From assembly GCF_023072615.1 (NCBI RefSeq), contig NZ_JAKNRW010000039.1:1-46987 (forward strand): a stretch of 46,987 nt of DNA. Reading direction: 5' to 3'. Shown in pieces: positions 1 to 8,726 of this stretch. Position 1 is the first letter of the stretch. Every line of letters begins with the position of its first letter. The notes under the pieces are model-generated. The model was not told the DNA's origin. It worked only from the letters and a program-made list of their open reading frames with translations, and made no database searches. The translations under genes were made by a program, and so were the position numbers. The DNA comes from Pseudomonas violetae (GTDB lineage: Bacteria > Pseudomonadota > Gammaproteobacteria > Pseudomonadales > Pseudomonadaceae).

Positions 1-514
1 GGGCATCCGCGAGTTTCTCGCCAGCCTTCACCGTGCCGGTGGCGCCGATGCGTTGCGCCAGCAGCCAGGCGTCGTAGTCGAACGCATGGGGATTGAGCAG
101 CCCGACCGGCCGTTTCAGCTTGACCGCCAGGCGCCAGCGCTCTCCGCTGTTCACCGCAGGGCCGTCGTACCAGGCCAGGCGTATCCGCTGCGGCAGTTTC
201 GTACGCCTGGAATGGCTGTCCGACAGTTCGAAGCGCACGACACCTTCGGCATTCTGCGGCAGCCCTGTGACCGTCCCTTCTACCCAACGGGTTTCACCGT
301 CAAGCTGAATGGGTAGGCGATCATTCACCGCCCATTGCGCCTGGGCACAGGCCCAACTGAAGCCGAACAGGAGAAACGCCAGCGGATAGGTGCGAAACGG
401 CAGCAACATCAAGCCCGCTATCGGCATCAGTATTAACAACCAGACCGGCGGTAATGCCGGTAAAAAACGCAGGGTCAGCAAACCCAGCGCCAGCGCTATC
501 ATCCCTGTGCGCAT
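1..514 (-). CDS. comEC: ComEC/Rec2 DNA uptake channel, N-terminal part (cut by window edge)
   Basis: About 171 residues are visible, starting at the ATG whose complement lies at 512-514. The N-terminus (MRTGMIALALGLL) is followed by several short hydrophobic helices with Pro-rich turns. A soluble stretch then carries the motifs RWVEGTVTGLPQ and RIRLAWYDGP. This arrangement is the DUF4131 N-terminal region of ComEC, the inner-membrane channel that takes single-stranded DNA into the cytoplasm during natural transformation. The competence domain and the metallo-beta-lactamase domain would lie beyond base 1. The gene is divergent from the DUF2062 gene, an arrangement familiar in Pseudomonas. The family call is firm from the N-terminal pattern, but completeness cannot be judged. 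Confidence 0.8.
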   Translation of the reverse strand, partial: MRTGMIALALGLLTLRFLPALPPVWLLILMPIAGLMLLPFRTYPLAFLLFGFSWACAQAQWAVNDRLPIQLDGETRWVEGTVTGLPQNAEGVVRFELSDSHSRRTKLPQRIRLAWYDGPAVNSGERWRLAVKLKRPVGLLNPHAFDYDAWLLAQRIGATGTVKAGEKLADA

Positions 515-650
515 ACGCCCGTCCTTGAGAGTCCACCCCCTAGGCATAGTCGGCTGATCGCACGGCCGTCGTTATTAATTGTCACAAAGTCTGAATAGCC
601 GGTTCATCGAATCGAGACATACTTGCCGCCTTAACCGACCGAGAAGCCTT

Positions 651-1166
651 ATGCCCCGGCGCTTATTCAAACGCTATATGCCAGACCCGACGAGCATCAG
701 GGAACATAAGTCCTTACGCTTCCTTGGCACCCTGCTGCATGACCCGAACCTGTGGCACCTCAACCGCCACTCCGTCGCCCGGGCGATGGCCGTGGGGTTG
801 TTCGCAGCGTTCCTGCCCATTCCCCTGCAGATGCTGGTGGCCGCCGCCCTGGCGATCATGGTGCGCGGCAATATTCCTATCGCCGTCAGCCTGGTCTGGC
901 TGACCAATCCGATCACCATGCCAGTGGTGTTCTTCTGCACCTACCAGACCGGGGCCTGGTTGATGGACATTCCTGCCCGGCACCTGCCGCATGAACTGAC
1001 CTGGGAATGGATCCGCGGCGAACTGTCCACGATGTGGCAGCCCTTTCTGCTGGGCTCGGTGCTCACTGGGCTGGTGCTGGGGGCCTTGGGCTATTGCCTG
1101 ACGATGGTTTACTGGCGCTGGTGGGTTGCGCGGCAGTGGCGGCGACGCAAGAAAAACCGGATGTAG
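651..1166 (+). CDS. DUF2062 domain membrane protein
   Basis: A 171-residue protein starting MPRRLFKRYMPDP. I chose the ATG at 651 because this N-terminus is the usual one in the family; an in-frame upstream extension to 579 looks non-native. The DUF2062 core runs from about residue 15 to 160: a soluble lead (HKSLRFLGTLLHDPNLWHL), then hydrophobic segments around AVGLFAAFLPIPLQML and IPIAVSLVWLTNPITMP, and a C-terminal helix near VLTGLVLGALGYCL. It ends in a strongly basic cytoplasmic tail (WRRRKKNR). The molecular role is unknown. The gene is divergently placed from comEC and is followed at once by a terminator, so it appears to be transcribed alone. Confidence 0.85.
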   Translation: MPRRLFKRYMPDPTSIREHKSLRFLGTLLHDPNLWHLNRHSVARAMAVGLFAAFLPIPLQMLVAAALAIMVRGNIPIAVSLVWLTNPITMPVVFFCTYQTGAWLMDIPARHLPHELTWEWIRGELSTMWQPFLLGSVLTGLVLGALGYCLTMVYWRWWVARQWRRRKKNRM

Positions 1167-1172
1167 CAAGGT

Positions 1173-1206
1173 AAAACGGCCTCCACATGGGAGGCCGTTT
1201 GTTTAT
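1173..1206 (+). terminator. Rho-independent terminator after the DUF2062 gene
   Basis: The arms AAACGGCCTCC and GGAGGCCGTTT enclose a short loop (CATGG region) and run into GTTTAT. The hairpin lies 7 bases after the stop codon. Because the arms are A-rich and T-rich at their ends, it could also serve the convergent ABC permease gene that ends at 1237. Confidence 0.85.
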
Positions 1207-1236
1207 ACGGTGTTTGGAATGACGCCGCGGTCGTCC

Positions 1237-2016
1237 TTAAGTCCGCATCCCGCGACCACTTACCAGCAAACGCGCGCAGCCGATATATAGCGCCACGGTC
1301 GCCACCAACATGAACGTGATCGCTACGCTGATTTTGATGTCGGAAACCCCCAGGATTCCGTATCGGAATGCGTTGACCATGTGCAGCACCGGGTTCGCCA
1401 GGGACACGGTCTGCCAGAACGGCGGCAGCAGGGAAATCGAATAGAACACGCCCCCCAGGTAAGTCAGCGGCGTCAGTACAAAGGTCGGGATGATCGAGAT
1501 GTCATCAAAATTGCGCGCAAATACGGCGTTGATAAAGCCCAGCAGCGAGAAAATCGTCGCCGTCAGCACCACCACCAGGATGGTCACGCCCAAGTGATGC
1601 ACCTGCAATTGGGTAAAGAACAACGACAACAGGGTCACGATCACCCCCACCATCAACCCGCGCAGCACGCCCCCGAGGGTGTAACCGATCAGAATGGTGT
1701 GCGGCGATACCGGCGACACCATTAGCTCCTCGATGGAACGCTGGAACTTGCTGCCGAAAAAACTCGACACCACGTTGCCGTAGGAATTGGTGATCACCGA
1801 CATCATGATCAGGCCCGGCACGATGTATTCCATATAGGTGAAGCCACCCATATCACCGATCTGCCGACCGATCAGGTTACCGAAGATCACGAAGTACAGC
1901 ACCATGGTGATGGCCGGCGGCAGCAACGTCTGCGGCCAGATTCGGGTGAAGCGCTTGACCTCGCGATAAACGATGGTGTTCAGGGCAACTAGGTTGGGTT
2001 GCAGCTCGGAACTCAT
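1237..2016 (-). CDS. ABC-2 type exporter permease (YadH-like)
   Basis: A 259-residue integral membrane protein with six predicted hydrophobic segments and the ABC-2 signature. This includes the amphipathic N-terminal coupling helix (NTIVYREVKRFTRIW), the region SIEELMVSPVSPHTILIGY, and the conserved late motif TPLTYLGGVFYSISLLPPFW. It matches the YadH/DrrB class of exporter permeases. The start codon at 2016 overlaps the stop of the ATPase gene by 4 bases (ATGA), so the two are translationally coupled and should form one exporter. The substrate is unknown; relatives export drugs or polysaccharides. The operon organisation is seen directly, and the exporter direction is inferred from the ABC-2 family. 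Confidence 0.9.
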   Translation of the reverse strand: MSSELQPNLVALNTIVYREVKRFTRIWPQTLLPPAITMVLYFVIFGNLIGRQIGDMGGFTYMEYIVPGLIMMSVITNSYGNVVSSFFGSKFQRSIEELMVSPVSPHTILIGYTLGGVLRGLMVGVIVTLLSLFFTQLQVHHLGVTILVVVLTATIFSLLGFINAVFARNFDDISIIPTFVLTPLTYLGGVFYSISLLPPFWQTVSLANPVLHMVNAFRYGILGVSDIKISVAITFMLVATVALYIGCARLLVSGRGMRT

Positions 2017-2945
2017 ACCGCCACCTTCGACAGATTTTTCTCCACCAGGGACACGAACAACTCCTCAAGGCGATTGGTTTTGTTGCGCAGGCTCAATACT
2101 TCGATGCGCTGTTGAGCAAGCTGGGTAAACAGCGCGGTAATACCCATAGCCTTGTCGACCTGGACTTCGAGGGTATGACCGTCGAGCAGTTTGGTCGGGT
2201 AACCGAGCAACTGCGGCGCAACGCTCAAAGTGTTCTTGAGATCGAGCAGGAAAGTCTCCACATGCAACTGCCCCAGCAACTGCTTCATGCTGGTGTTCTC
2301 GACGATGGTGCCGTGGTCGATGATGCCAATGTTGCGGCACAGCTGCTCAGCCTCTTCCAAATAATGGGTGGTGAGGATGATGGTGATGCCTTTCTGGTTC
2401 AACTCGGTAAGGAAGGTCCACATCGAGCGGCGCAGTTCGATATCCACTCCCGCCGTCGGTTCGTCGAGGATCAGCAGGCGCGGTTCGTGAACCAGCGCGC
2501 GGGCGATCATCAGCCGGCGCTTCATCCCGCCGGACAGGGAACGCGACGGCGTGTCGCGCTTGTCCCACAGGCCCAATTGGGTCAGGTACTGCTCGGCGCG
2601 TTCCTTGGCGATTTTCGGCGGGATGCCGTAGTAACCAGCCTGGGTCACGACGATGTCGAAGGTCTTTTCGAACTGGTTGAAGTTGAACTCCTGGGGCACG
2701 ACGCCGATGGAGCGCTTGAGCGCCGCCGGGTTTTTGTCCAGGTCGTGACCGAAGATGTTCACCGTACCGCTGGTCTTGTTCACCAGGGTCGAGAGAATGC
2801 CGATGGTCGTGGACTTGCCGGCGCCGTTAGGGCCGAGCAAGGCGAAAAAATCACCTTCGGCGACATCCAGATCGATACCACTCAGGGCCTGGAAACCGTT
2901 GCCGTAGGTTTTGGTTAGCTGCCGGATGGACAGAGCGGAACTCAT
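2013..2945 (-). CDS. ABC transporter ATP-binding protein (YadG-like)
   Basis: A 310-residue ATPase. Walker A is GPNGAGKST at residues 38-46, the Q-loop is VVPQEF around 82-87, the signature LSGGMKRR starts at 137, and Walker B is LLILDEP with the catalytic Glu at 162. The switch His follows in ILTTHYLEEAEQLC. The last 90 residues resemble the C-terminal extension of DrrA/YadG exporters. It powers the permease encoded immediately downstream with a 4-base overlap. The order ATPase-permease next to a GST gene, a transglutaminase-like gene and fadE is a conserved Pseudomonas block (I recall PA2811-PA2815). Confidence 0.93.
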   Translation of the reverse strand: MSSALSIRQLTKTYGNGFQALSGIDLDVAEGDFFALLGPNGAGKSTTIGILSTLVNKTSGTVNIFGHDLDKNPAALKRSIGVVPQEFNFNQFEKTFDIVVTQAGYYGIPPKIAKERAEQYLTQLGLWDKRDTPSRSLSGGMKRRLMIARALVHEPRLLILDEPTAGVDIELRRSMWTFLTELNQKGITIILTTHYLEEAEQLCRNIGIIDHGTIVENTSMKQLLGQLHVETFLLDLKNTLSVAPQLLGYPTKLLDGHTLEVQVDKAMGITALFTQLAQQRIEVLSLRNKTNRLEELFVSLVEKNLSKVAV

Positions 2946-3078
2946 ATCGGATTACGCACCAAGAAGGGAAAGTAAGGAATAGATAAGGGCGGACGGCGAC
3001 GAACACAACCGCGGCGCATGAGTGCAATGGTGCTTGTCCCCGCCCCACAAGTACAGTCAAGCGTGTCGATAGTGAGTA

Positions 3079-3702
3079 TTAAGTCAACGCGGTCATGACG
3101 GCCTTCTGATACGCCGGACGCTGCTTGAGCCGTGCATACCAGGCCTTCAGATGGGGCTGGTGGGCACGCTCGATGGGCATCTCGAACCAGGCATAAATAA
3201 AACTGCCAAGGGGAATGTCACCCATGCCGATCTCATCACCGGACAGGTAGGGATGGGTGGCCAACGCCTGGTCAACCATCGCCAGCAGCGCGTCGCACTC
3301 TTTGATCGCGGCGTGGATGGCCGGCCAGTCCTGTTTATCGGCCGAGGTGCGCAGCACGCCCCAGAACACGGTGCGGAACGGTCCGGCAAAACTCGAAGTG
3401 GCCCAGTCCATCCACTTGTCGGCGCTGGCGCGGGCTTGCGGATCCGCAGGGTACCAGGGGCTGTTGCTGGCATGACGGGCCAGGAGATAACGCACGATGG
3501 CGTTGGATTCCCACAGCACGAAGCCGTCGTCCTCCATCACCGGCACACGACCGTTGGGGTTCATCGCCCGGTACTCGGGGGTATCCACCACGCCAAAGGA
3601 GCCGCCTGCATCTATAGCCTCATAAGCGAGGCCCAGCTCCTCGGCTGCCCACAACGGTTTCCTGACATTCGACGAATTTTTCCGACCCCAGATCTTCAGC
3701 AT
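3079..3702 (-). CDS. Glutathione S-transferase family protein
   Basis: A 207-residue protein with a thioredoxin-like N-terminal domain (residues 1-80) and an all-helical C-terminal domain. The N-terminus MLKIWGRKNSSNVRK places Ser10/Ser11 at the usual catalytic position. The glutathione-binding motif is RVPVMEDDGFVLWESNAI, with the cis-Pro before VM and the Glu-Ser pair that holds the gamma-glutamyl group. It resembles the theta/beta-like small bacterial GSTs that detoxify electrophiles. The gene lies about 130 bases upstream of the ABC ATPase gene on the same strand and may be expressed with it. The physiological substrate cannot be told from sequence. Confidence 0.9.
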   Translation of the reverse strand: MLKIWGRKNSSNVRKPLWAAEELGLAYEAIDAGGSFGVVDTPEYRAMNPNGRVPVMEDDGFVLWESNAIVRYLLARHASNSPWYPADPQARASADKWMDWATSSFAGPFRTVFWGVLRTSADKQDWPAIHAAIKECDALLAMVDQALATHPYLSGDEIGMGDIPLGSFIYAWFEMPIERAHQPHLKAWYARLKQRPAYQKAVMTALT

Positions 3703-3745
3703 GAGCGCCTCTTTATGGATGAATGCGCAGGCAGCATACGCCGGA

Positions 3746-4405
3746 TCAGGCGCGGCTCAAATCGCTCTGAATGTCCCCCAGCAGCACCGGCAACCGTTCA
3801 CCGAACAGATGCGGATAGCATTTTTCCAAGTGCTCGAAAAAGAACGCTTCAGGCACATCGGTGAACTGGCCGTGGTCGACCAGGTACTCCATCAACGGCT
3901 CGCCAGCGCGGTTGAACGGGTGGAATACGCTGTCGTTGATCCCGTCGAACTCCAGTGGCGCGACGTTAAACAACTCGCACAAGCCTTGATTGAATGCCGG
4001 CGTGGCCTTTACCCAGCGTCCGTTCAGGAACAGTTCGGTGTAACCGTGCATGGCGAACACGTCGCTCCTGAGCAGTTCAAGCAGCCGCGGGGTCGACAGG
4101 TGATTGCGCACATCGGCCAGGCCGATACGCGCCGGGATCCCACAATGTCGCGCGGCCCCAGCCAGCAATGTGGCTTTGGGCACGCAATAGCTTTCCCCAG
4201 CGGCCAGCGCGTAGCTGCCGCGCAAGGTCTGCGGATCGCGGCTGAAGGTATAGGGGTTGTAGCGCACGGCTTCGCGCACGGCGTAATACAGATTGATCGC
4301 CTGCTCGATCGGGTCGCGACGGGTACCACGATGTTTTTCAGCGAACTCCACTACGGACGGATGGTCACTATCGATGAAGCGGCCGGGACTCAAATACTCG
4401 TGCAT
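3746..4405 (-). CDS. Transglutaminase-like domain protein
   Basis: A 219-residue protein. I placed the start at the ATG at 4405 because an AGGAG lies 9 bases upstream; the longer reading frame to 4543 has no such site. The papain-like transglutaminase core has Cys74 in GESYCVPKATL and His120 in MHGYTELFLNG. The third triad position, normally Asp, appears to be Asn139 in KATPAFNQ. That substitution occurs in this bacterial subfamily as I know it, but it leaves the chemistry open between protease, crosslinker and inactive binder. There is no signal peptide, so it is cytoplasmic. It is divergent from fadE. Confidence 0.85.
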   Translation of the reverse strand: MHEYLSPGRFIDSDHPSVVEFAEKHRGTRRDPIEQAINLYYAVREAVRYNPYTFSRDPQTLRGSYALAAGESYCVPKATLLAGAARHCGIPARIGLADVRNHLSTPRLLELLRSDVFAMHGYTELFLNGRWVKATPAFNQGLCELFNVAPLEFDGINDSVFHPFNRAGEPLMEYLVDHGQFTDVPEAFFFEHLEKCYPHLFGERLPVLLGDIQSDLSRA

Positions 4406-4637
4406 GAGATCAATCTCCTGGGTAAGGCCCGAGTCTAGCGACAGGATAAGCACAGAGATAACGGCATTTCGGCCAAACATGGGCGCATTGTCGCGCGGGC
4501 AGCGAACGATTTGCGCAGCCCGTTGCCAACCGTGCCTGCACAACTTTTACAAGGTTTCTCACAATTCAACACCTTGCCCTGCTCACCCTGCTACGGATGC
4601 CGTCTAAGCTGTGAGGGTTGGTTTTGCCCTGGTTCAC

Positions 4638-4643
4638 GGAGGA
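4638..4643 (+). promoter_or_regulatory. Ribosome binding site fixing the fadE start
   Basis: GGAGGA lies 6 bases before ATG 4650. It decides between this start and an in-frame upstream GTG at 4611, which would add 13 residues before the first membrane helix. Confidence 0.8.
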
Positions 4644-4649
4644 TTAATT

Positions 4650-7097
4650 ATGCTGTTGTTGTGGATACTGGTTCTGATCGTCGGCATTGCCTATCTGGCG
4701 CACCGCCGCACCGCCCCCCTACCGGCCCTGTGCATCGTTGCCGTGTTTGTGGTGGCAATGGGTGCCTTCAGCCACGCGCCCGGCTGGTTGTTGCTGCTGC
4801 TGTGGGTGCTGATAGCCGCCGTAGCGGCGCCGTTGCTACTGCCTGATCTGCGCCGCAAATTTTTCAGCGCGCCATTGTTCAGCTGGTTCCAGAAAACCCT
4901 GCCGCCGATGTCGCAAACCGAACGCGACGCCATCGACGCCGGCACGGTGTGGTGGGACGGTGAATTGTTCAGTGGTCGTCCGGACTGGGACAAATTGCTG
5001 GCCTATCCAAAAGTGCAGTTGAGCGAAGAGGAACAGGCCTTTATCGATGGCCCGACCGAAGAGCTATGCGCCATGGTCAGCGACTGGCAGATCGGCCAGG
5101 ACATGGACTTGCCACCGCAAGCCTGGGCCCACATCAAGGACAACGGTTTCTTCGCCCTGATCATTCCCAAGGAATTCGGTGGCAAAGGCTTTTCCGCCTA
5201 TGCCCACTCCCAGGTCGCGATGAAACTGGCGACTCGCAGTGGCGACCTTGCCTCCACAGTGATGGTCCCCAACTCCCTCGGGCCCGCTGAGCTGCTGCTG
5301 CATTACGGCACTGACGAACAACGCAATCATTACCTGCCACGCCTGGCGCGCGGTGACGATATTCCGTGCTTCGCCCTGACAGGCCCACTCGCCGGTTCGG
5401 ATGCCGGCGCGATGCCCGACACCGGGATCATCTGCAAAGGCGAATGGGAAGGCCAGGAAACCCTGGGCCTGCGCCTGAACTGGGAAAAGCGCTACATCAC
5501 CCTGGGTCCGGTCGCCACGCTCCTGGGCCTCGCGTTCAAGGCTTATGACCCGGACCATCTGCTGGGTGACCAGGAAGACCTGGGCATCAGCCTGGCGCTC
5601 ATTCCAACTGACACCCCGGGCGTCGAGATCGGGCGGCGCCATCTGCCGCTGGGCGCCGCGTTCATGAACGGTCCCAACTCTGGCAAGGATGTGTTCATCC
5701 CCCTGGACTACCTGATCGGCGGCCAGGAGATGCTCGGCAAGGGCTGGATGATGCTGATGAACTGCCTGTCGGTTGGCCGTTCGATTTCCCTGCCGGCAGT
5801 CGGCACCGGCGCCGCCAAGTTCACCAGCCTCGTGACCGGCCAGTACGCCCAGGTGCGCGAACAGTTCAACGTGCCGCTCTCGGCATTCGAAGGTATCCAG
5901 GAAGCCATGGCGCGCATCGGCGGCAATGCCTGGATGATGGATGCCGCGCGAATGCTCACCGCCAATGCCGTTGACCTGGGCGAGAAGCCTTCGGTGCTGT
6001 CGGCGATCCTCAAGTACCACCTGACCGAACGTGGCCGCGAATGCATCAGCCACGCCATGGACGTGCACGGCGGCAAGGCCATCATCATGGGCCCGAACAA
6101 TTACCTGGGACGCAGCTGGAACGGCGCGCCGATCTTCATCACCGTGGAAGGCGCCAACATCCTTTCGCGCAACCTGATGATCTTCGGACAAGGCGCCATT
6201 CGCTGCCATCCGTTCGTGCTCAAGGAAATGGCCTTGGCCGGCCGCGAGGACAAGGATCAGGCCCTGGTCGAATTCGATGCGCTGCTGCTCAAGCACATTG
6301 GGTTTGCCGTGAGCAACGCCGCCAGCACACTGGTGCTGAACCTCGGCTTTGGTCACTTCGAACGGGCGCCGGGCAATTCCCTGAGTCAAGGTTACTTCCG
6401 TGCGCTCAACCGCCAGGCGGCCGCGTTCGCCATGCTCGCGGACCTCAGCATGATGCTGCTGGGCGGCGAACTGAAACGTCGCGAACGCCTGTCGGCACGG
6501 CTGGGTGATGTACTGAGCAACATGTACCTGGCCTCCGCTGCACTCAAACGTTATCACGATCTCGATTCGCCCGACCACATGGCGCCGCTGTTTAACTGGG
6601 CAATGGAAGAAAGCCTCGGTCAGTCGGAAAAGGCCCTCGATGAATTGCTGACCAACTTCCCGAACAAAGTATTGGGCTGCCTGCTGCGGGTGATTGTGTT
6701 TCCGTTCGGTCGCCGTCACAAAGGCCCGTCGGACAAACTCGGTGCCGAGGTTGCCGCAGTAATCGGTCGCGCCAAAGGTGATCCAGCCCTGGAAGAGTTG
6801 CTCGGCGGTTGCTACCGTCCGCAGGCGGCAGATGACGCAGTCGGCGCGCTGCAGCACGCGTGCAATCTGTTGAACGCCGCGCAGCCTCTGCAGAAGAAGC
6901 TGCATGTGGCGCTCAAGAGTGGCCAGGTCAAGCCCGCCGCCGGAGAGCATGCGATTGATGCCGCACTTGAAGCCGGCGTATTGCAGCCAGCGGAAGCGAT
7001 CACTTTGCGTGAAGCCGAGGCGGCGCGACGCAAGGTGATCGATGTCGATGACTTCGACAAGGATGAGCTGGCGCTGGCAGACGGAAAGGTCCGCTGA
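4650..7097 (+). CDS. fadE: Acyl-CoA dehydrogenase, FadE type
   Basis: An 815-residue protein, the usual length of the FadE family. Two hydrophobic segments lie at residues 1-16 and 28-65 and should anchor it to the inner membrane. The acyl-CoA dehydrogenase core follows from about residue 110 to 520. Visible core motifs are CFALTGPLAGSDAGAMPDTG (flavin and substrate binding), the cap region, and HAMDVHGGKAIIMGPNNYLG near the C-terminal domain. A DUF1974-type tail completes the FadE pattern. It catalyses the first, FAD-dependent step of beta-oxidation. Upstream is a divergent transglutaminase-like gene; downstream a strong hairpin separates it from a small conserved gene. Confidence 0.93.
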   Translation: MLLLWILVLIVGIAYLAHRRTAPLPALCIVAVFVVAMGAFSHAPGWLLLLLWVLIAAVAAPLLLPDLRRKFFSAPLFSWFQKTLPPMSQTERDAIDAGTVWWDGELFSGRPDWDKLLAYPKVQLSEEEQAFIDGPTEELCAMVSDWQIGQDMDLPPQAWAHIKDNGFFALIIPKEFGGKGFSAYAHSQVAMKLATRSGDLASTVMVPNSLGPAELLLHYGTDEQRNHYLPRLARGDDIPCFALTGPLAGSDAGAMPDTGIICKGEWEGQETLGLRLNWEKRYITLGPVATLLGLAFKAYDPDHLLGDQEDLGISLALIPTDTPGVEIGRRHLPLGAAFMNGPNSGKDVFIPLDYLIGGQEMLGKGWMMLMNCLSVGRSISLPAVGTGAAKFTSLVTGQYAQVREQFNVPLSAFEGIQEAMARIGGNAWMMDAARMLTANAVDLGEKPSVLSAILKYHLTERGRECISHAMDVHGGKAIIMGPNNYLGRSWNGAPIFITVEGANILSRNLMIFGQGAIRCHPFVLKEMALAGREDKDQALVEFDALLLKHIGFAVSNAASTLVLNLGFGHFERAPGNSLSQGYFRALNRQAAAFAMLADLSMMLLGGELKRRERLSARLGDVLSNMYLASAALKRYHDLDSPDHMAPLFNWAMEESLGQSEKALDELLTNFPNKVLGCLLRVIVFPFGRRHKGPSDKLGAEVAAVIGRAKGDPALEELLGGCYRPQAADDAVGALQHACNLLNAAQPLQKKLHVALKSGQVKPAAGEHAIDAALEAGVLQPAEAITLREAEAARRKVIDVDDFDKDELALADGKVR

Positions 7098-7113
7098 TTC
7101 CGTTCGACCTGTA

Positions 7114-7152
7114 AAAACGGGCGCAGGAGCTTTATACTCCCGCGCCCGTTTT
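7114..7152 (+). terminator. Hairpin with T-run between fadE and the next gene
   Basis: The arms AAAACGGGCGC and GCGCCCGTTTT pair perfectly and extend inward by GGAG/CTCC after one mismatch. The loop is CTTTATA. It ends in TTTT 20 bases before the next start codon. It can act as a terminator for fadE or as an attenuator for the following gene. Confidence 0.75.
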
Positions 7153-7171
7153 GCTCTTGAGGACTTATCTC

Positions 7172-7579
7172 GTGTCCAACATCGTTGCCGATCATCTCGT
7201 CCTGCTGGACCACTTGCGCAGCATCCTGGTAGCCGTGGGCGAGGCCGAGCAGGTTCCCGAAGAAAGCCATGCCTTGTTCCTGGAGCGCTTCGACGAACTG
7301 CGAGCATTGTTGCCGGTAGACCCGATCGAAAGCCAATACCTGGGCCAGGACATCCTCTGCCAGGTCATCACCCGCTACCCGCAAATCGCCCACCTGGTCC
7401 CGCGCGATCTGCTGTGGTATTTCGCCGGTGATTGCCTGCACTACATGCCTGACGATGAAATCGAGTTGTACCAGGCACTGGAAGAACGTCGCTTCGAAGC
7501 CGAACAGAACGACGAACCGTTCGACTGGAATCAGGAGAAGCAACTGCTGTCGATGTCCAACGACGACAGTAAGCACTGA
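7172..7579 (+). CDS. Conserved hypothetical protein (PA2817-like)
   Basis: A 135-residue acidic, soluble, mostly helical protein starting at GTG 7172 (VSNIVADHLVLLDHLR), with TTGAGGA about 9 bases upstream. Distinctive segments are LPVDPIESQYLGQDIL, HLVPRDLLWYFAGDCLHYM and PDDEIELYQALEERR. I recognise it as a Pseudomonas-conserved family found next to fadE, but no function is known to me. It has no signal peptide or membrane segment. It is followed directly by a terminator, so with fadE it could form a two-gene unit if the intervening hairpin is read through. Confidence 0.8.
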   Translation: MSNIVADHLVLLDHLRSILVAVGEAEQVPEESHALFLERFDELRALLPVDPIESQYLGQDILCQVITRYPQIAHLVPRDLLWYFAGDCLHYMPDDEIELYQALEERRFEAEQNDEPFDWNQEKQLLSMSNDDSKH

Positions 7580-7596
7580 TCCACGATCAGCAATAC

Positions 7597-7632
7597 AAAA
7601 GGCCCGCATGGTGAACATGCGGGCTTTTTTTG
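7597..7632 (+). terminator. Rho-independent terminator
   Basis: GCCCGCATG and CATGCGGGC form a perfect 9-bp stem with a 5-base loop (GTGAA), followed by seven Ts. It ends the fadE-side transcription unit and lies between two convergent genes. The LysR gene ends at 7652 on the other strand, and the AAAA on the left makes the hairpin usable in both directions. Confidence 0.92.
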
Positions 7633-7651
7633 TGGCAGCCGATGGGGCCTC

Positions 7652-8638
7652 TCAGGGCAACCCTTCACTTTCGGGCGACTCATATGCCGCCAACTCAGCT
7701 CCCCGACCGGGCTTGCCCAAGGTCGGCTCTTTCTCCAGGCACTCCACCAGATAATCGATAAACACCCGCAACTTCGGCGGCATGTACCGGGTTGGTGAAT
7801 GCAGCAGCCAGGCACCACCGTGGTAGGACGCCAGAAAAGTCCAGTCCGCCAACACCTGCACGATAAGCCCTTGCTCCAACGCGTGACGCGCGGTGAAATA
7901 AGGCAGGCTGCCAATTCCGATGTGTTGCAACACCGCGCCCAGGCGAACGCCGGTGTGGTTGGCAGCATATCGCCCACGTACACCGACCGTGACCGCCTTG
8001 GTGCCCTTTTTGAATTTCCAGCGCGCATCGCCAGGGGTTTCTCCCAGGTAGATGCAACTGTGGTTGAGCAAATCGTGAGGATGCGCCGGTATGCCGTGTT
8101 CGGCCAGGTACTGTGGAGTGGCACACAGCATATGATCGATCGTCAGTAGCTGCCGCCCCACCAGTCCGACAGGTGGCCGATCAGTGATCCGAATGGCCAG
8201 GTCGACATTGTCATCGATCAGATCCACCTGCCGATCCTCGAGCAGCAACTCAACGTCCACCTTGGGAAAGCGTCGCAAAAATTCCGGCATGTGCGGATGA
8301 ATCACAAATCGCCCCACCGCCTTGGGCACGCTGACGCGTATCAACCCTTCAGTCTCATCGGTGAACAGGCCACTGATTTCCATGACCGACTTGGCCGCGC
8401 TGACCATCTCCTGGCAACGCTTGAACACCTCTTCGCCGCCGTCACTCAGGCGCAACTTGCGCGTGGTGCGTTGCAATAGGCGAGTGGCAAGCGCTTTTTC
8501 CAGGCGCGAAATGCTGCGACTGACCGCCGACGGCGAGGAGCCGAGTTGACGAGCCGCTTCAGAGAAGCTGCCGGTCTCGACAACCTTGACGAAAATCGCC
8601 ATTTCACCCAGCAGCGGCAGTGGAAGATTTATGCTCAC
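7652..8638 (-). CDS. LysR-type transcriptional regulator
   Basis: A 328-residue regulator. The winged helix-turn-helix covers residues 9-68 (FVKVVETGSFSEAARQLG, SSPSAVSRSISRLEKAL), and the type-2 periplasmic-binding-like effector domain runs from about 95 to 300. It fits the CrgA/AaeR-like LysR group. It is divergent from alaX with an 88-base intergenic region, so the alaX-lysE pair is the likely target, plus itself. The C-terminal 25 residues are low in structure. The effector cannot be read from sequence. Confidence 0.93.
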   Translation of the reverse strand: MSINLPLPLLGEMAIFVKVVETGSFSEAARQLGSSPSAVSRSISRLEKALATRLLQRTTRKLRLSDGGEEVFKRCQEMVSAAKSVMEISGLFTDETEGLIRVSVPKAVGRFVIHPHMPEFLRRFPKVDVELLLEDRQVDLIDDNVDLAIRITDRPPVGLVGRQLLTIDHMLCATPQYLAEHGIPAHPHDLLNHSCIYLGETPGDARWKFKKGTKAVTVGVRGRYAANHTGVRLGAVLQHIGIGSLPYFTARHALEQGLIVQVLADWTFLASYHGGAWLLHSPTRYMPPKLRVFIDYLVECLEKEPTLGKPGRGAELAAYESPESEGLP

Positions 8639-8668
8639 AGCGCAACAGTCCTTTGATGTTTGACCGGA

Positions 8669-8714
8669 TTATCACGCTTTCCCCCCCTACCTATAATAAA
8701 AAACAGTATTTATT
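8669..8714 (+). promoter_or_regulatory. Candidate sigma70 promoter and overlapping dyad upstream of alaX
   Basis: TTATCA at 8669-8674 and a consensus TATAAT at 8692-8697 are separated by 17 bases, placing transcription start near 8704. The dyad AATAAA-N8-TTTATT at 8695-8714 overlaps the -10 and start region. It is a possible operator for the divergent LysR protein. The -10 is convincing; the regulator assignment is inference. Confidence 0.55.
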
Positions 8715-8726
8715 CGGATTCTGCAC

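Noticed and set aside
5064..7307. A 747-codon open frame antisense to fadE.
   Set aside because: It overlaps a full-length FadE with family motifs in the other strand. Long antisense frames are common in GC-rich genes with G/C third positions, and its protein shows no domain.
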